Source: Lentimicrobium sp. (GTDB lineage: Bacteria; Bacteroidota; Bacteroidia; Bacteroidales; Lentimicrobiaceae). Taken from it: 64,000 bases of DNA. The DNA lies in contig JAMLHF010000001.1 of NCBI GenBank assembly GCA_023957275.1, positions 1 through 64,000 on the forward strand, given 5' to 3'. The stretch's first letter is position 1, and each line of letters opens with the position of its first letter. The position numbers and the translations under genes were made by a program. Shown piece after piece: positions 17,727-26,075 of the stretch. The notes below the pieces were generated by a model. The model did no database searches and had not been told where the DNA came from. It was given only the letters and a program-made list of their open reading frames with translations.

Positions 17727-18713
17727 TTATTCTATTCCGGCAAAATGTTTCATAAACTGAACCCTTTCGTAGGCTCCCGGATTTTCAACCTTTTTAAAAC
17801 TCATTTTACCGATAAAATCTTCGGTTTTCTCAAATCCATGTTTCTCCATCCACGATTTTAAGCCGGCATTCATTTCATCTATACGACCGAATCCATTCTT
17901 ATAGAGGGTAGATGCAATCTGAACCGCCTTTGCGCCCGCCAGCAACTGCTTGATCATGCCTTCACTGTCGTGAATACCGGTAGACGCACAAACATCGCAA
18001 TACAACCTGTCGCTCAGCATGGCCACCCATCGGAGGGAAGTTGAGATCTCTTCCGGAGAACTGAAAACATTGGTGGCAACCACTTTCATGGTATCAATAT
18101 TGATATCCGGCGAATAAAAGCGGTTAAACAGCACAATGCCCTTGGCGCCCGCCCATGAAAGCTTCAGTGCCATCTTGGCGAGTCCCGAGAAGTAATAACT
18201 GATCTTTAAAGCTACTGGAATACTGATCTGTTTTTTAACTTCGTCGAGGATGGTAAAATAGAGTTTCTCATTCTGTTCCGCCCCATGCGTCGGATCACTG
18301 GGCATAACGAATATATTCAGTTCCAGGGCACTGGCGCCGGCGTCTTCTATTTTCCTTGCAAATGTTGTCCATTCGTCTGAACTGATGCAGTTTATGCTGG
18401 CTATAATCGGAATCTGAACAGCATGCCTGGCATCCCTGATCAGGGAAAGATACTCGTCGAGCCGGTGGTTGCGACTGTAATTTGAAATATAATCCAGCGC
18501 TTCAGGGTAAACGTTTGGAGTGGTGTCATGTGAAGATGTATGCGCAATCTCATGCATGATCTGCTCCTCGAACAGAGATTTGAGTACTACCGCACCGGCT
18601 CCCCTGCCGGCAAACTCCCTGATATTCTCAAGAGAGCTGGTAAGTCCTGAACTTCCGATAATTACAGGGCTGCACAATGTAAGGCCCATGTATTTGGTTT
18701 CGATATTTGCCAT
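17727..18713 (-). CDS. dihydroorotate dehydrogenase-like FMN protein
   Basis: This 328-residue protein resembles the FMN-binding TIM barrel of class 1 dihydroorotate dehydrogenases: an N-terminal NPVIIGSSGLT-like strand, a lysine in GAVVLKSLFEEQ, SINCIS, and a C-terminal GAKAVQIASTLYKNG phosphate-binding segment. Orthologues are annotated as DHODH-like proteins. The active-site loop reads NIFVMPSDP and has no cysteine where class 1 enzymes place their catalytic base, so true DHODH activity is doubtful. No pyrimidine-biosynthesis gene is nearby. A terminator lies downstream and a TAAATTTG element upstream. Confidence 0.85.
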   Translation of the reverse strand: MANIETKYMGLTLCSPVIIGSSGLTSSLENIREFAGRGAGAVVLKSLFEEQIMHEIAHTSSHDTTPNVYPEALDYISNYSRNHRLDEYLSLIRDARHAVQIPIIASINCISSDEWTTFARKIEDAGASALELNIFVMPSDPTHGAEQNEKLYFTILDEVKKQISIPVALKISYYFSGLAKMALKLSWAGAKGIVLFNRFYSPDINIDTMKVVATNVFSSPEEISTSLRWVAMLSDRLYCDVCASTGIHDSEGMIKQLLAGAKAVQIASTLYKNGFGRIDEMNAGLKSWMEKHGFEKTEDFIGKMSFKKVENPGAYERVQFMKHFAGIE

Positions 18714-18772
18714 AATACCCTGATTTAAAATGTCAGCAATGCTAAAGGCTCCTCATGCCGGATTTGTGCTAA

Positions 18773-18780
18773 CAAATTTA
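18773..18780 (-). promoter_or_regulatory. TAnnTTTG promoter element for the DHODH-like gene
   Basis: The minus strand reads TAAATTTG 59 nt upstream of the DHODH-like start codon. A TTTG -33 element at the standard spacing is not evident. The remainder of the gap to 18886 shows no further signal. Confidence 0.4.
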
Positions 18781-18886
18781 ATGATAGAAATCAAAACTCC
18801 TAACAAGCCTTGATAATTCTGTGCAAAAAGTTAAATAAAACCGGTGTTTCAGGTAAATCAACCGATATCCTGATCTCGCCGGAGCC

Positions 18887-20506
18887 TTACATTGCGATGC
18901 TAAACTTCCTGAAAAGCATTTCGTTATTCATCGCCTCAACAGCCTGCATCAGTTCATGATCTATAGGACTGATAATTTCGAAGTAGGCACTTACATCGAA
19001 AAGATTTCTCGCGATCAGACCTTTAAGGATGTGTTTGATCTCATTACCGGAACGCGCCAGCCCTTCTTCATCGGCAGGCACCCCTTTCTCCGCAGCAAAA
19101 CTGACAAACTGCTTCAGAAACTCATCATCAGCATTAAAACCGTTCCTGAAAGATGCAACATCGGTATAGGATGCCTGAAGTTGCCCCCTCCGGCCATCGA
19201 GGTAATCAATCACATATTCATTGAGCAGTCCTTTACGCCATAAATCGGTATAGTAACGGGATGATGTGGTTGTGTCGATCGGAATAAATACATCGGGCAT
19301 AATACCGCCCCCGCCATATACTACGCGTTTTGAGGGTGTATAGTATTTGATAGAGTCAGGAAATCTGATGCTGTCGGCCGACACAAACTCTCCATGCCTG
19401 AAGCGGTTTGTAAGGTCAGCATAATAGTCCTCCACCCCATCTTCGTAAGGTTTCTGAATCGACCTGCCCGAAGGGGTGTAATACCTTGCAGTTGTGAGTC
19501 TTACCACTGAACTGTCGGGAAGATTAAACGGACGCTGCACCAGCCCCTTACCAAAAGACCTGCGCCCCAGCACGATCCCGCGATCCCAGTCCTGCACGGC
19601 ACCTGCGACAATTTCACTGGCCGAAGCGCTGCTCTCGTTCACCATTACAATCAGTTTGCCTTTTTCAAAACTCCCCCTCATGGTGGCTTTAAAATCCATC
19701 CGCGGGCTCCGGAGTCCTTCGGTGTATACAATCAATTTATCTGAGGGCAGAAATTCATCCGAAAGGTCAATGGCTATATCCAGAAATCCACCCGAATTGT
19801 TGCGCAGGTCGAGAATAAGATTCTTCATACCCTGCTTTTTCAATGCTGCGATGGATTCCTTCACTTCCTGGAGGGAAGTGCGGGCAAAGCGGGTAAGCTT
19901 GATGTAACCGATATCCTCCTGAATCATAAAGGTTGCATCCACACTGTTAAGGGGAATTTTATCGCGGGTAATGGTATAATCAATCAATTCTTTTCTCCCC
20001 TTTCTTTTGATACCCACCGTCACTCTGGTTCCTTTAGGCCCGCGGAGACGCTCCATCACGTATGTGTTTGTCACTTTCTTGCCGAATGCATCCTCTCCGT
20101 TAATGGTGATGATTTTATCACCGGCCTGAATACCAAGCTTGTCGGAAGGCCCTCCGGGCACTGCGGCAACAACGAGAATGGTATCATGAAACAACTGAAA
20201 CTGAATACCTACCCCGTCAAAGTTTCCCTGCAAAGGCTCATTGGCTTTCTTTACTTCCTCCTTTGACAGATAGACCGAGTGAGGGTCCAGCTCCTTCAGC
20301 AGGGCCTCGATGGCACTTTCGGTCAGTTGCGTGGCATTGGCTGTATCCACATAATAATAATTGATAATCTGAAGCAGGGAAGAAAATTTCTGAATGGTTG
20401 ACCGGGAATCATTCCGCTGCTGAGCATTAACGGATTCAGAAGGGATGCCGGCAACAAATAAAATCATGAAAATAAAAACAAACAATCCGGAACGTTGAAG
20501 AGACAT
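18887..20506 (-). CDS. S41-family C-terminal processing peptidase
   Basis: This 539-residue periplasmic serine protease has a signal peptide (residues 1-28). The CTP/tail-specific protease layout follows: an N-terminal helical region, a PDZ domain (about residues 85-170, FDGVGIQF...AGDKIITING) and an S41 catalytic core with the serine in VNESSASASEIVAGA (about 292) and the lysine in RRSFGKGLVQ. These enzymes cleave the C-terminal tails of exported proteins. A further C-terminal helical extension of about 120 residues is typical of Bacteroidota homologues. The gene is monocistronic and divergent from the cytochrome operon. Confidence 0.94.
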   Translation of the reverse strand: MSLQRSGLFVFIFMILFVAGIPSESVNAQQRNDSRSTIQKFSSLLQIINYYYVDTANATQLTESAIEALLKELDPHSVYLSKEEVKKANEPLQGNFDGVGIQFQLFHDTILVVAAVPGGPSDKLGIQAGDKIITINGEDAFGKKVTNTYVMERLRGPKGTRVTVGIKRKGRKELIDYTITRDKIPLNSVDATFMIQEDIGYIKLTRFARTSLQEVKESIAALKKQGMKNLILDLRNNSGGFLDIAIDLSDEFLPSDKLIVYTEGLRSPRMDFKATMRGSFEKGKLIVMVNESSASASEIVAGAVQDWDRGIVLGRRSFGKGLVQRPFNLPDSSVVRLTTARYYTPSGRSIQKPYEDGVEDYYADLTNRFRHGEFVSADSIRFPDSIKYYTPSKRVVYGGGGIMPDVFIPIDTTTSSRYYTDLWRKGLLNEYVIDYLDGRRGQLQASYTDVASFRNGFNADDEFLKQFVSFAAEKGVPADEEGLARSGNEIKHILKGLIARNLFDVSAYFEIISPIDHELMQAVEAMNNEMLFRKFSIAM

Positions 20507-20544
20507 TTTTGTAGTTTTAAAGTCCTTTATCTGAAAATGAAAGA

Positions 20545-20552
20545 CAAAAATA
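20545..20552 (-). promoter_or_regulatory. TAnnTTTG promoter element for the S41 protease
   Basis: The minus strand reads TATTTTTG about 39 nt upstream of the protease start. A -33 TTTG occurs further away than usual (27 nt), so only the -7 element is well supported. Confidence 0.45.
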
Positions 20553-20687
20553 AATATAAAAATCAGGTCATGGCATAAACAAATGACAAAGCCGGTGGTT
20601 TAAGCTTGTTAAATAAACTTAAATTCCGGCCACTCTGACCGCATCTGTCCTTACAGCATCAGTTATCAACCTCTAACAGCACCGGGC

Positions 20688-21401
20688 GTGAGTAAAAATT
20701 TTATTTCCGCATCAGCACTGCTCGTATCGTTTGTCCTGATCTTTTATTCGTGCAAGCATGAACCGGAGGTGCTTCCCGGGCCACCGGAACCTTCGGATAC
20801 CCTTGCCAATGGCATTCCATGCAGTCCTGACACATCCTATTTCGTCAATGATGTACTTCCTGTTCTCATTTCAGGGTGCGCCCTGTCAGGTTGTCACGAT
20901 GCTGCTTCTGCAAGCGACGGGGTTGTACTCACCTCCTATGAAACTGTGATGAGTACGGCTGACATCAGGCCGGGCAATCCGGGCGACAGCGACCTGTATG
21001 AGCGGATTACCGATGACGACCTTGATGACCGCATGCCCCCGCCTCCCATGGCTGCTCTTTCGCCGGAGCAGATACAGACCATCAGGCGCTGGATTACCCA
21101 GGGTGCCAAAAACAATTATTGTGACAATGGCTGCGATACTACTGCATTTACATTCAATGCCGTCATCCTCCCCCTGATAAACAATCACTGCAAAGGCTGC
21201 CACAACGGGGCCCAACCATCAGGGAATATCAGGCTTGAGGATTATCCGACCATCCGGCAGGCTGCGTTAAACGGCTCACTCTATGGCGCTGTCAGTCATC
21301 AGCCGGGATTTTCGCCCATGCCTCAGAATGCCGCAAAACTGCCCGATTGCAACATCACCCAAATCAGAAAATGGATAGAAAATGGAGCTCCGGATAATTA
21401 A
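20688..21401 (+). CDS. lipoprotein with two c-type cytochrome-like domains
   Basis: This 237-residue protein starts at GTG (no in-frame ATG precedes the signal peptide) and has a lipobox ending FYSC (Cys about residue 22). Two small cytochrome-like domains follow. The first holds an unusual CX4CH site (CALSGCH) with distal Met in DRMPPPP. The second holds a canonical CKGCH with distal Met in SPMPQ. Domains of this kind occur in membrane-anchored Bacteroidota and Planctomycete cytochromes. The redox partner is unknown. The stop lies 13 nt before the preferred start of the next cytochrome gene, and a DUF5777 barrel follows, so an envelope electron-transfer module is plausible. Confidence 0.82.
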   Translation: MSKNFISASALLVSFVLIFYSCKHEPEVLPGPPEPSDTLANGIPCSPDTSYFVNDVLPVLISGCALSGCHDAASASDGVVLTSYETVMSTADIRPGNPGDSDLYERITDDDLDDRMPPPPMAALSPEQIQTIRRWITQGAKNNYCDNGCDTTAFTFNAVILPLINNHCKGCHNGAQPSGNIRLEDYPTIRQAALNGSLYGAVSHQPGFSPMPQNAAKLPDCNITQIRKWIENGAPDN

Positions 21402-21414
21402 TTACCTCCAGCGG

Positions 21415-21786
21415 ATGAGTGTTAGAATGCTCACATTTGCAGTGTTGATACTTCTTGCCGGTTCCTGCTATTACGATAAAGAAGAAGATCTTTATCCCGG
21501 ACTACCCGGCAGCTCCTGCGACACCACCGGAGTTACCTGGTCGGGCACGGTTGCCCCCCTGATGGCATCAAACTGCAACGCCTGTCACAACCCTGCTGCT
21601 CCTTCGGGCAATGTGGTTACCAGCACCTTTGACGGATTAAAGACCGCAGTAAACAGCGGAATATTCTGGAAAGCCATCAATCATGAAGCAGGCGCATCCC
21701 CCATGCCACAGGGCGGCAACAAACTGCCTGACTGCGACCTTAGAAAGATCAAGGCATGGATTGATGCCGGCGCACCGCAGAACTAA
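21415..21786 (+). CDS. single-domain c-type cytochrome lipoprotein
   Basis: This protein has about 123 residues, with a lipoprotein signal (LILLAGSC) and one heme-binding site CNACH, followed by distal Met in SPMPQGG. It is clearly homologous to the second domain of the preceding protein: both run from SNC/NHC-x2-CHN through APSGN and KLPDC to W-I-GAP-N. A tandem gene or domain duplication therefore explains the pair. The ATG at 21415 gives a compact signal peptide. An ATG at 21382 would add 11 residues and overlap the upstream gene by 20 nt. It is cotranscribed with its neighbours. Confidence 0.8.
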   Translation: MSVRMLTFAVLILLAGSCYYDKEEDLYPGLPGSSCDTTGVTWSGTVAPLMASNCNACHNPAAPSGNVVTSTFDGLKTAVNSGIFWKAINHEAGASPMPQGGNKLPDCDLRKIKAWIDAGAPQN

Positions 21787-21804
21787 CCTTATAAAAAGCC
21801 CCCA

Positions 21805-22707
21805 ATGAGCAAAGTAAACGCCATTTTTATTCCGATCCTGTTGCTTCTCTCAGGCATCTTTTCATCACTGCGCGCGCAGGAGCTAATGGACCTTTTCGGG
21901 GAGGATGAGCCGGTAACTGAATACACCTATGCGACATTTAAAACAACCCGGATCGTCAGCGGCCATTCTGTTGAAAATCCGGCCAACGGGGTGTTGCTGT
22001 TTATGATCTCGCACCGTTTTGGCAAACTCAATTCAGGAGCTTACGATCTGTTCGGGCTCGATCAGGCGACCATCAGGCTTGGTTTCGAATACGGCATCAA
22101 CGACTGGCTGAGTGCAGGATTCGGCAGGAGTTCATATCAGAAAACCTATGATGGATTCCTTAAGGCAAAAGTACTCCGGCAAAGCAGCGGAAAGAAAAAC
22201 ATGCCGCTAAGTCTGACCTATTTTACTTCCATGGATCTGTTTTCACTGAAGTGGCAGGATACAGAGCGAAAAAATTACTTTACCTCCCGCATGACTTTTG
22301 TGCATCAGTTATTGCTTGCGCGCAAGTTTAACGACAACCTCTCATTACAATTCACTCCGACATTTATTCACAAAAACCTGGTTGCAGGCACCAACGATGA
22401 CAATGACACCTTTGCAATGGGGCTGGGCGGCCGGATTAAGCTAACCCGCAGGACCAGCCTGAATGCCGAATATTTTTACCTCCTGCCCGGCACCACTGCA
22501 GATAATTTTATCAACCCGTTGTCTCTGGGATTCGATATTGAAACCGGGGGCCATGTATTTCAGCTTCATTTTACCAACGCCCAACCCATGTTTGAGCGGG
22601 GACTGATCACGGAAACCAGGGGCAAATGGACAAACGGGGATATTTATTTCGGGTTTAACATCAGCAGGGTCTTTACACTGAAGAAACCTGCTGAATTCAG
22701 GGAATAA
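21805..22707 (+). CDS. DUF5777-family outer-membrane beta-barrel protein
   Basis: This 300-residue protein has a signal peptide (ending SLRAQ) and a series of amphipathic beta-strands ending in an aromatic/charged C-terminus (FNISRVFTLKK). It matches the DUF5777 family of predicted barrels, with the opening FKTTRIV-GHSVENPANGVL-F-I-HRFG signature. Its function is unknown. It begins 18 nt after the cytochrome gene, and this cytochrome-barrel adjacency suggests a shared envelope process. The end abuts the rhomboid gene. Confidence 0.85.
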   Translation: MSKVNAIFIPILLLLSGIFSSLRAQELMDLFGEDEPVTEYTYATFKTTRIVSGHSVENPANGVLLFMISHRFGKLNSGAYDLFGLDQATIRLGFEYGINDWLSAGFGRSSYQKTYDGFLKAKVLRQSSGKKNMPLSLTYFTSMDLFSLKWQDTERKNYFTSRMTFVHQLLLARKFNDNLSLQFTPTFIHKNLVAGTNDDNDTFAMGLGGRIKLTRRTSLNAEYFYLLPGTTADNFINPLSLGFDIETGGHVFQLHFTNAQPMFERGLITETRGKWTNGDIYFGFNISRVFTLKKPAEFRE

Positions 22708-22710
22708 TTT

Positions 22711-23496
22711 TTGATATATTCGCAGAAGTATCGCATTCACATCAAAAATAATATTTTGGTACTTCAGGAAGAAAGAAGAAAGCTGATTACCGGTATCGTT
22801 ACTTTTGCCATTATAACTGCCTTACTCTGGCTGGTAAAGGGCATTGAACTGATAGGTGGTTTTTCATTCGGCACTCTGGGCATATTGCCTTTGCAGGCCA
22901 GGGGGTTACCAGGCGTTATCTTTTCGCCCCTGATTCATGCCGATCTGGCACATCTGGCTGCCAATTCGCCTCCTTTTTTTCTGCTTGGGGCCGCCCTGGT
23001 TTATTATTATCCGAAAGAATCTTTAAAAATCTTCATCCAGCTATGGCTGATTACCGGGTTCTGGGTATGGCTTTTCGCAAGAGGCACCAGCTTTCATGTC
23101 GGCGCCAGCGGAGTAGTTTATGCCCTGGCTTCTTTTCATTTCACCAATGGCCTGATCAAGCGCGAACCCCGACTGATGGCTTTCGGCCTGCTGGTCATTT
23201 TCCTTTACGGAAGTATGATATGGGGGTTCTTTCCCGATTTCTTTCCCAAAAAGAACATTTCATGGGAATCGCATCTGATGGGCGCAATAGCCGGATTTGC
23301 CCTGGCTCTTTATTACCGTAAAAGCGGCCCCCAGCCAAAACAGTATGAATGGGAAGATGAAGAGGAGGAAGCAGAAACTCCGCCAACAGATTTTCCTGAA
23401 GATAATGCTCCGGGAGCATCCGGCCAGACTGCGTCTGCACGGGAAATGCAGATCAACTACGAGTACACTCCTGATAATAAGATTAAGCCGCAGTGA
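22711..23496 (+). CDS. rhomboid-family intramembrane serine protease
   Basis: This protein has about 261 residues and six predicted membrane helices. The catalytic serine is in HVGASGVVYA, the catalytic histidine in SWESHLMGAIAG, and an HADLAHLAAN motif supplies the conserved His/Asn of helix 2. An acidic, low-complexity cytoplasmic tail (about residues 205-261) follows. The start is uncertain because there is no ATG: TTG at 22711 has an AGGGA about 7 nt upstream, while TTG at 22756 would give a more typical N-terminus. The gene starts 3 nt after the DUF5777 stop, so it is in that operon. Substrates are unknown. Confidence 0.9.
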   Translation: MIYSQKYRIHIKNNILVLQEERRKLITGIVTFAIITALLWLVKGIELIGGFSFGTLGILPLQARGLPGVIFSPLIHADLAHLAANSPPFFLLGAALVYYYPKESLKIFIQLWLITGFWVWLFARGTSFHVGASGVVYALASFHFTNGLIKREPRLMAFGLLVIFLYGSMIWGFFPDFFPKKNISWESHLMGAIAGFALALYYRKSGPQPKQYEWEDEEEEAETPPTDFPEDNAPGASGQTASAREMQINYEYTPDNKIKPQ

Positions 23497-23600
23497 TCAG
23501 CAGGGGAAGAAGCTTTTTAACTGTGTACTTAATAAAAAGATGAATCAGCAATGTTCCGGACTGGAACAATCTGACCTGCAATATCATTATAATTTCAGTC

Positions 23601-24998
23601 TTATAGCTTCCGTTGCCTGCTGATCAGATCCATGGCCCGCTTTTTAAAAATCCTCAACCTTACGAATAGCAAAATTGACAACATTATAAAAAATACCAGC
23701 AATCCTGCCAGCAGATAAAAACCGGTTTTGTTACTGAACAGAAGATTCTGACCGGTATGTTGTTGAGCAGCAATGGCTTTTTCGGCATTTATCGCGGTGT
23801 ACCACGACGAATCAACGGTTGAATTGTATTGAGTCAGATAAACCTGAGCGCTGTCGAACTGCCCCAGGGCTGCATAGCTCAGCATGGTGTTGGCATACAT
23901 AACCCTGATCTCCTGCCTGAGGGTCAGATCCCGTGCAATGGTTGCTGCTTTTGAAAAATAACCGATCGCCCCATTGAAATCCTGCTTCTTCATCAGCAGC
24001 TCACCGATAGAATTGAGGCAAATCGCCGTGCTCCGCTTATCCTCAATCAGCTGATTGTTTTTCAGGGCCTGAAAAAAGTAACCGAGCGCTGTATCATATT
24101 CGCCGAGCCTGGTATACATTTTCCCCAGATTATCAAGGGTGGTGGCCATACCGGCCACATCTCCGAGATCATCGCGCAGGGCCAGCGCCTGACTGAAATA
24201 ATTGATCGCTTTGACGTCCTGACGGGTATTCTGATAAACGCCACCAATATTATTATAACAGTAAGCCAGGCTGTAATTGTCCATGGTTATCTTCGACAAG
24301 GAAGCTGCCTCCAGTAAAATTTCCAGCGCCTTAGCGGGCATTTTATCATTGATAAATACCGTGCCCATATTGATTTTTACATCTATGATCCTGGCTGTAT
24401 CGCGGTTTTCAGATGCAATACGCAGCACATCACCAAAAATCTGAAGAGCTTTACCATTATTACCCATATAACTGTATATGGTCCCCGTGTTGATCATTCC
24501 GCTGGTTGCTCCGGCAGTATCACCCAGATCAAGCTTAATGCGGACCGACTCATCAAAACAGTCAATTGCCCGGGGATAATCGCCTCTCTCCTGATAAATC
24601 ACCCCCAGATTGTTGAGACTGGCGGCAATCCCCTTGTCATCCTTAAGCCTTTCGTACAATATTATGGCGGAATCAAACTGCCGGGCGGCAGTTTCCAGAT
24701 CTCCGGTCATAAAATTCAGCACCCCGGTGAACCTGTATACCCTGGCTATTGAAGGAACATGGTTTACACTCCTGGCTTCATTCATCGCCATTATTGCCAG
24801 TTGCATAGCCTTATCCGGGTTGGTGTTTCGCAATTCATCGGCCTGGTTAAGCAGATCTTCTACACGGGGCAACACCTGTGTAACGCCCCTGTAGGGAATT
24901 AAAACAGTCAGCAATGCAATCAATGCAATCAATACAGGCAATAAATTACCACAGGTAAACTTCAGGAAAAAATTAATAAAAAGTTGTTTCATCAGCAT
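23601..24998 (-). CDS. periplasmic TPR protein with C-terminal membrane anchor
   Basis: This 465-residue protein has an N-terminal signal/anchor (residues 15-35) and about nine tetratricopeptide repeats (residues 50-390, for example AIDCFDESVRIKLDLGDTAGA and AINYFSQALALRDDLGDVAGM). One transmembrane helix (about 425-445) and a basic tail of about 20 residues follow. The layout is that of a Bacteroidota TPR sensor, which normally continues into a histidine kinase or LuxR-type HTH; here no output domain follows. Its start overlaps the stop of the HhH gene (TGATG), indicating translational coupling. Confidence 0.83.
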   Translation of the reverse strand: MLMKQLFINFFLKFTCGNLLPVLIALIALLTVLIPYRGVTQVLPRVEDLLNQADELRNTNPDKAMQLAIMAMNEARSVNHVPSIARVYRFTGVLNFMTGDLETAARQFDSAIILYERLKDDKGIAASLNNLGVIYQERGDYPRAIDCFDESVRIKLDLGDTAGATSGMINTGTIYSYMGNNGKALQIFGDVLRIASENRDTARIIDVKINMGTVFINDKMPAKALEILLEAASLSKITMDNYSLAYCYNNIGGVYQNTRQDVKAINYFSQALALRDDLGDVAGMATTLDNLGKMYTRLGEYDTALGYFFQALKNNQLIEDKRSTAICLNSIGELLMKKQDFNGAIGYFSKAATIARDLTLRQEIRVMYANTMLSYAALGQFDSAQVYLTQYNSTVDSSWYTAINAEKAIAAQQHTGQNLLFSNKTGFYLLAGLLVFFIMLSILLFVRLRIFKKRAMDLISRQRKL

Positions 24999-25921
24999 CA
25001 GTTCACAGTCAGGTATGGCCTGAGTTTATAATACAGGTTCTCGTAAATCAGGGAAATTTCGAGCAATTCTTCAGGTGTTGCATAGCTCCCCTTCCGTATT
25101 CGCTTATCAATGATGGCTTTGGCTATGTAATAGTCAATGTATGGATGGGCCCTAAGTTCGTCCATGGTTGCAGTATTGATGTTTATTTTCCTGATCAGTG
25201 ATGTATCAGCAAAAACGCCTTTACTGATCTGGCTGAATCTTAAGCTGTCCATACCATATACTTCCAGCAATTGCCGGGCATCGGAAAATCCGCCAAGTTT
25301 TTCGCGGTAACGGATGATCCTGCGGGCAAAAGCCGGCCCTATTCCCCTGACCTTAACCAGGCCCGCCGAATCGGAGCTGTTCAGTTCTGCGCGCTCATCT
25401 GCAAAACGGTTTATCGGATAAGAACGTTCTGGCTGATTTTCATTCCCGGCAGCCGGGGATCCGGAAGATTCAATCCTGACAAAAGGTTCCAGAAGAGCAT
25501 AAATCTCATCGTTGACAGCATATAGTTTCCGCAGGTCTTCCTTTTTGAAGAACCTCCCACCCTTCTCCCTGAACTTCAGAATGCTACCGGCCTGCTTTTC
25601 AGTAAATCCCAGCCTGACCCAGCCTGCATGATCCAAGGTATTAGGGTCAAAATCAAAAGGATGGAACCTTTCTTTTAATGCAGATCTGTCGGGGCGGGTA
25701 AAATCGAACCTGCGCTGATCCGCCTGGGCCACCGATGCTTCCTGTTTCAGGAACGCATCAATTTCGGCCGCAAATGAGCCATCGCTAAATGGCACGGGCG
25801 TTCGGTACTTACTGTAAATGCGAGGCACAAGCACCAAAATAACAACCAGCAGGATGACGATCAGAATGGCATTGCGCTCCGATTTGCCAAAATGAAAATA
25901 TTCTTTCAGCCTGTTATTCAC
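24998..25921 (-). CDS. helix-hairpin-helix protein, ComEA-like
   Basis: This 307-residue protein has an N-terminal membrane helix (about residues 18-36). Repeated helix-hairpin-helix DNA-binding motifs follow: an LGFTEKQAGSILKFREKGGRF segment near residue 105, VRGIGPAFARRIIRYREKLGGF near 195 and a C-terminal HPYIDYYIAKAIIDKRIRKGSY unit. ComEA-type HhH proteins bind duplex DNA outside the membrane during uptake; whether this protein does so is unknown. It is translationally coupled to the downstream TPR gene, and the small NSS subunit gene ends 10 nt upstream, so all may share a transcript. Confidence 0.85.
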   Translation of the reverse strand: MNNRLKEYFHFGKSERNAILIVILLVVILVLVPRIYSKYRTPVPFSDGSFAAEIDAFLKQEASVAQADQRRFDFTRPDRSALKERFHPFDFDPNTLDHAGWVRLGFTEKQAGSILKFREKGGRFFKKEDLRKLYAVNDEIYALLEPFVRIESSGSPAAGNENQPERSYPINRFADERAELNSSDSAGLVKVRGIGPAFARRIIRYREKLGGFSDARQLLEVYGMDSLRFSQISKGVFADTSLIRKININTATMDELRAHPYIDYYIAKAIIDKRIRKGSYATPEELLEISLIYENLYYKLRPYLTVN

Positions 25922-25931
25922 TGGGCAGTGA

Positions 25932-26075
25932 TTATCGTTCTACATCATCATTTTCTATATAGGAATCAGGTTCAGGTTTCGGTTTCGATACCAGCACACG
26001 ATAAAAAAAGTATACAGTGAATACCACTACAACCAGCTGAACAGCGATCATAAGTATTAAAGCAGAAGCATTCAT
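25932..26075 (-). CDS. MetS-family small subunit of an NSS transporter
   Basis: This is a 47-residue single-span protein: ATG at 26075, hydrophobic helix about residues 5-27 (SALILMIAVQLVVVVF...), then a short basic-to-acidic tail ending ENDDVER. The start overlaps the stop of the NSS transporter by one nucleotide (TGATG), so the two are translationally coupled. Tiny membrane partners in this position match MetS, the small subunit of the MetPS sodium-dependent methionine transporter, and the length and topology fit. Assignment rests on context and topology. Confidence 0.8.
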   Translation of the reverse strand: MNASALILMIAVQLVVVVFTVYFFYRVLVSKPKPEPDSYIENDDVER

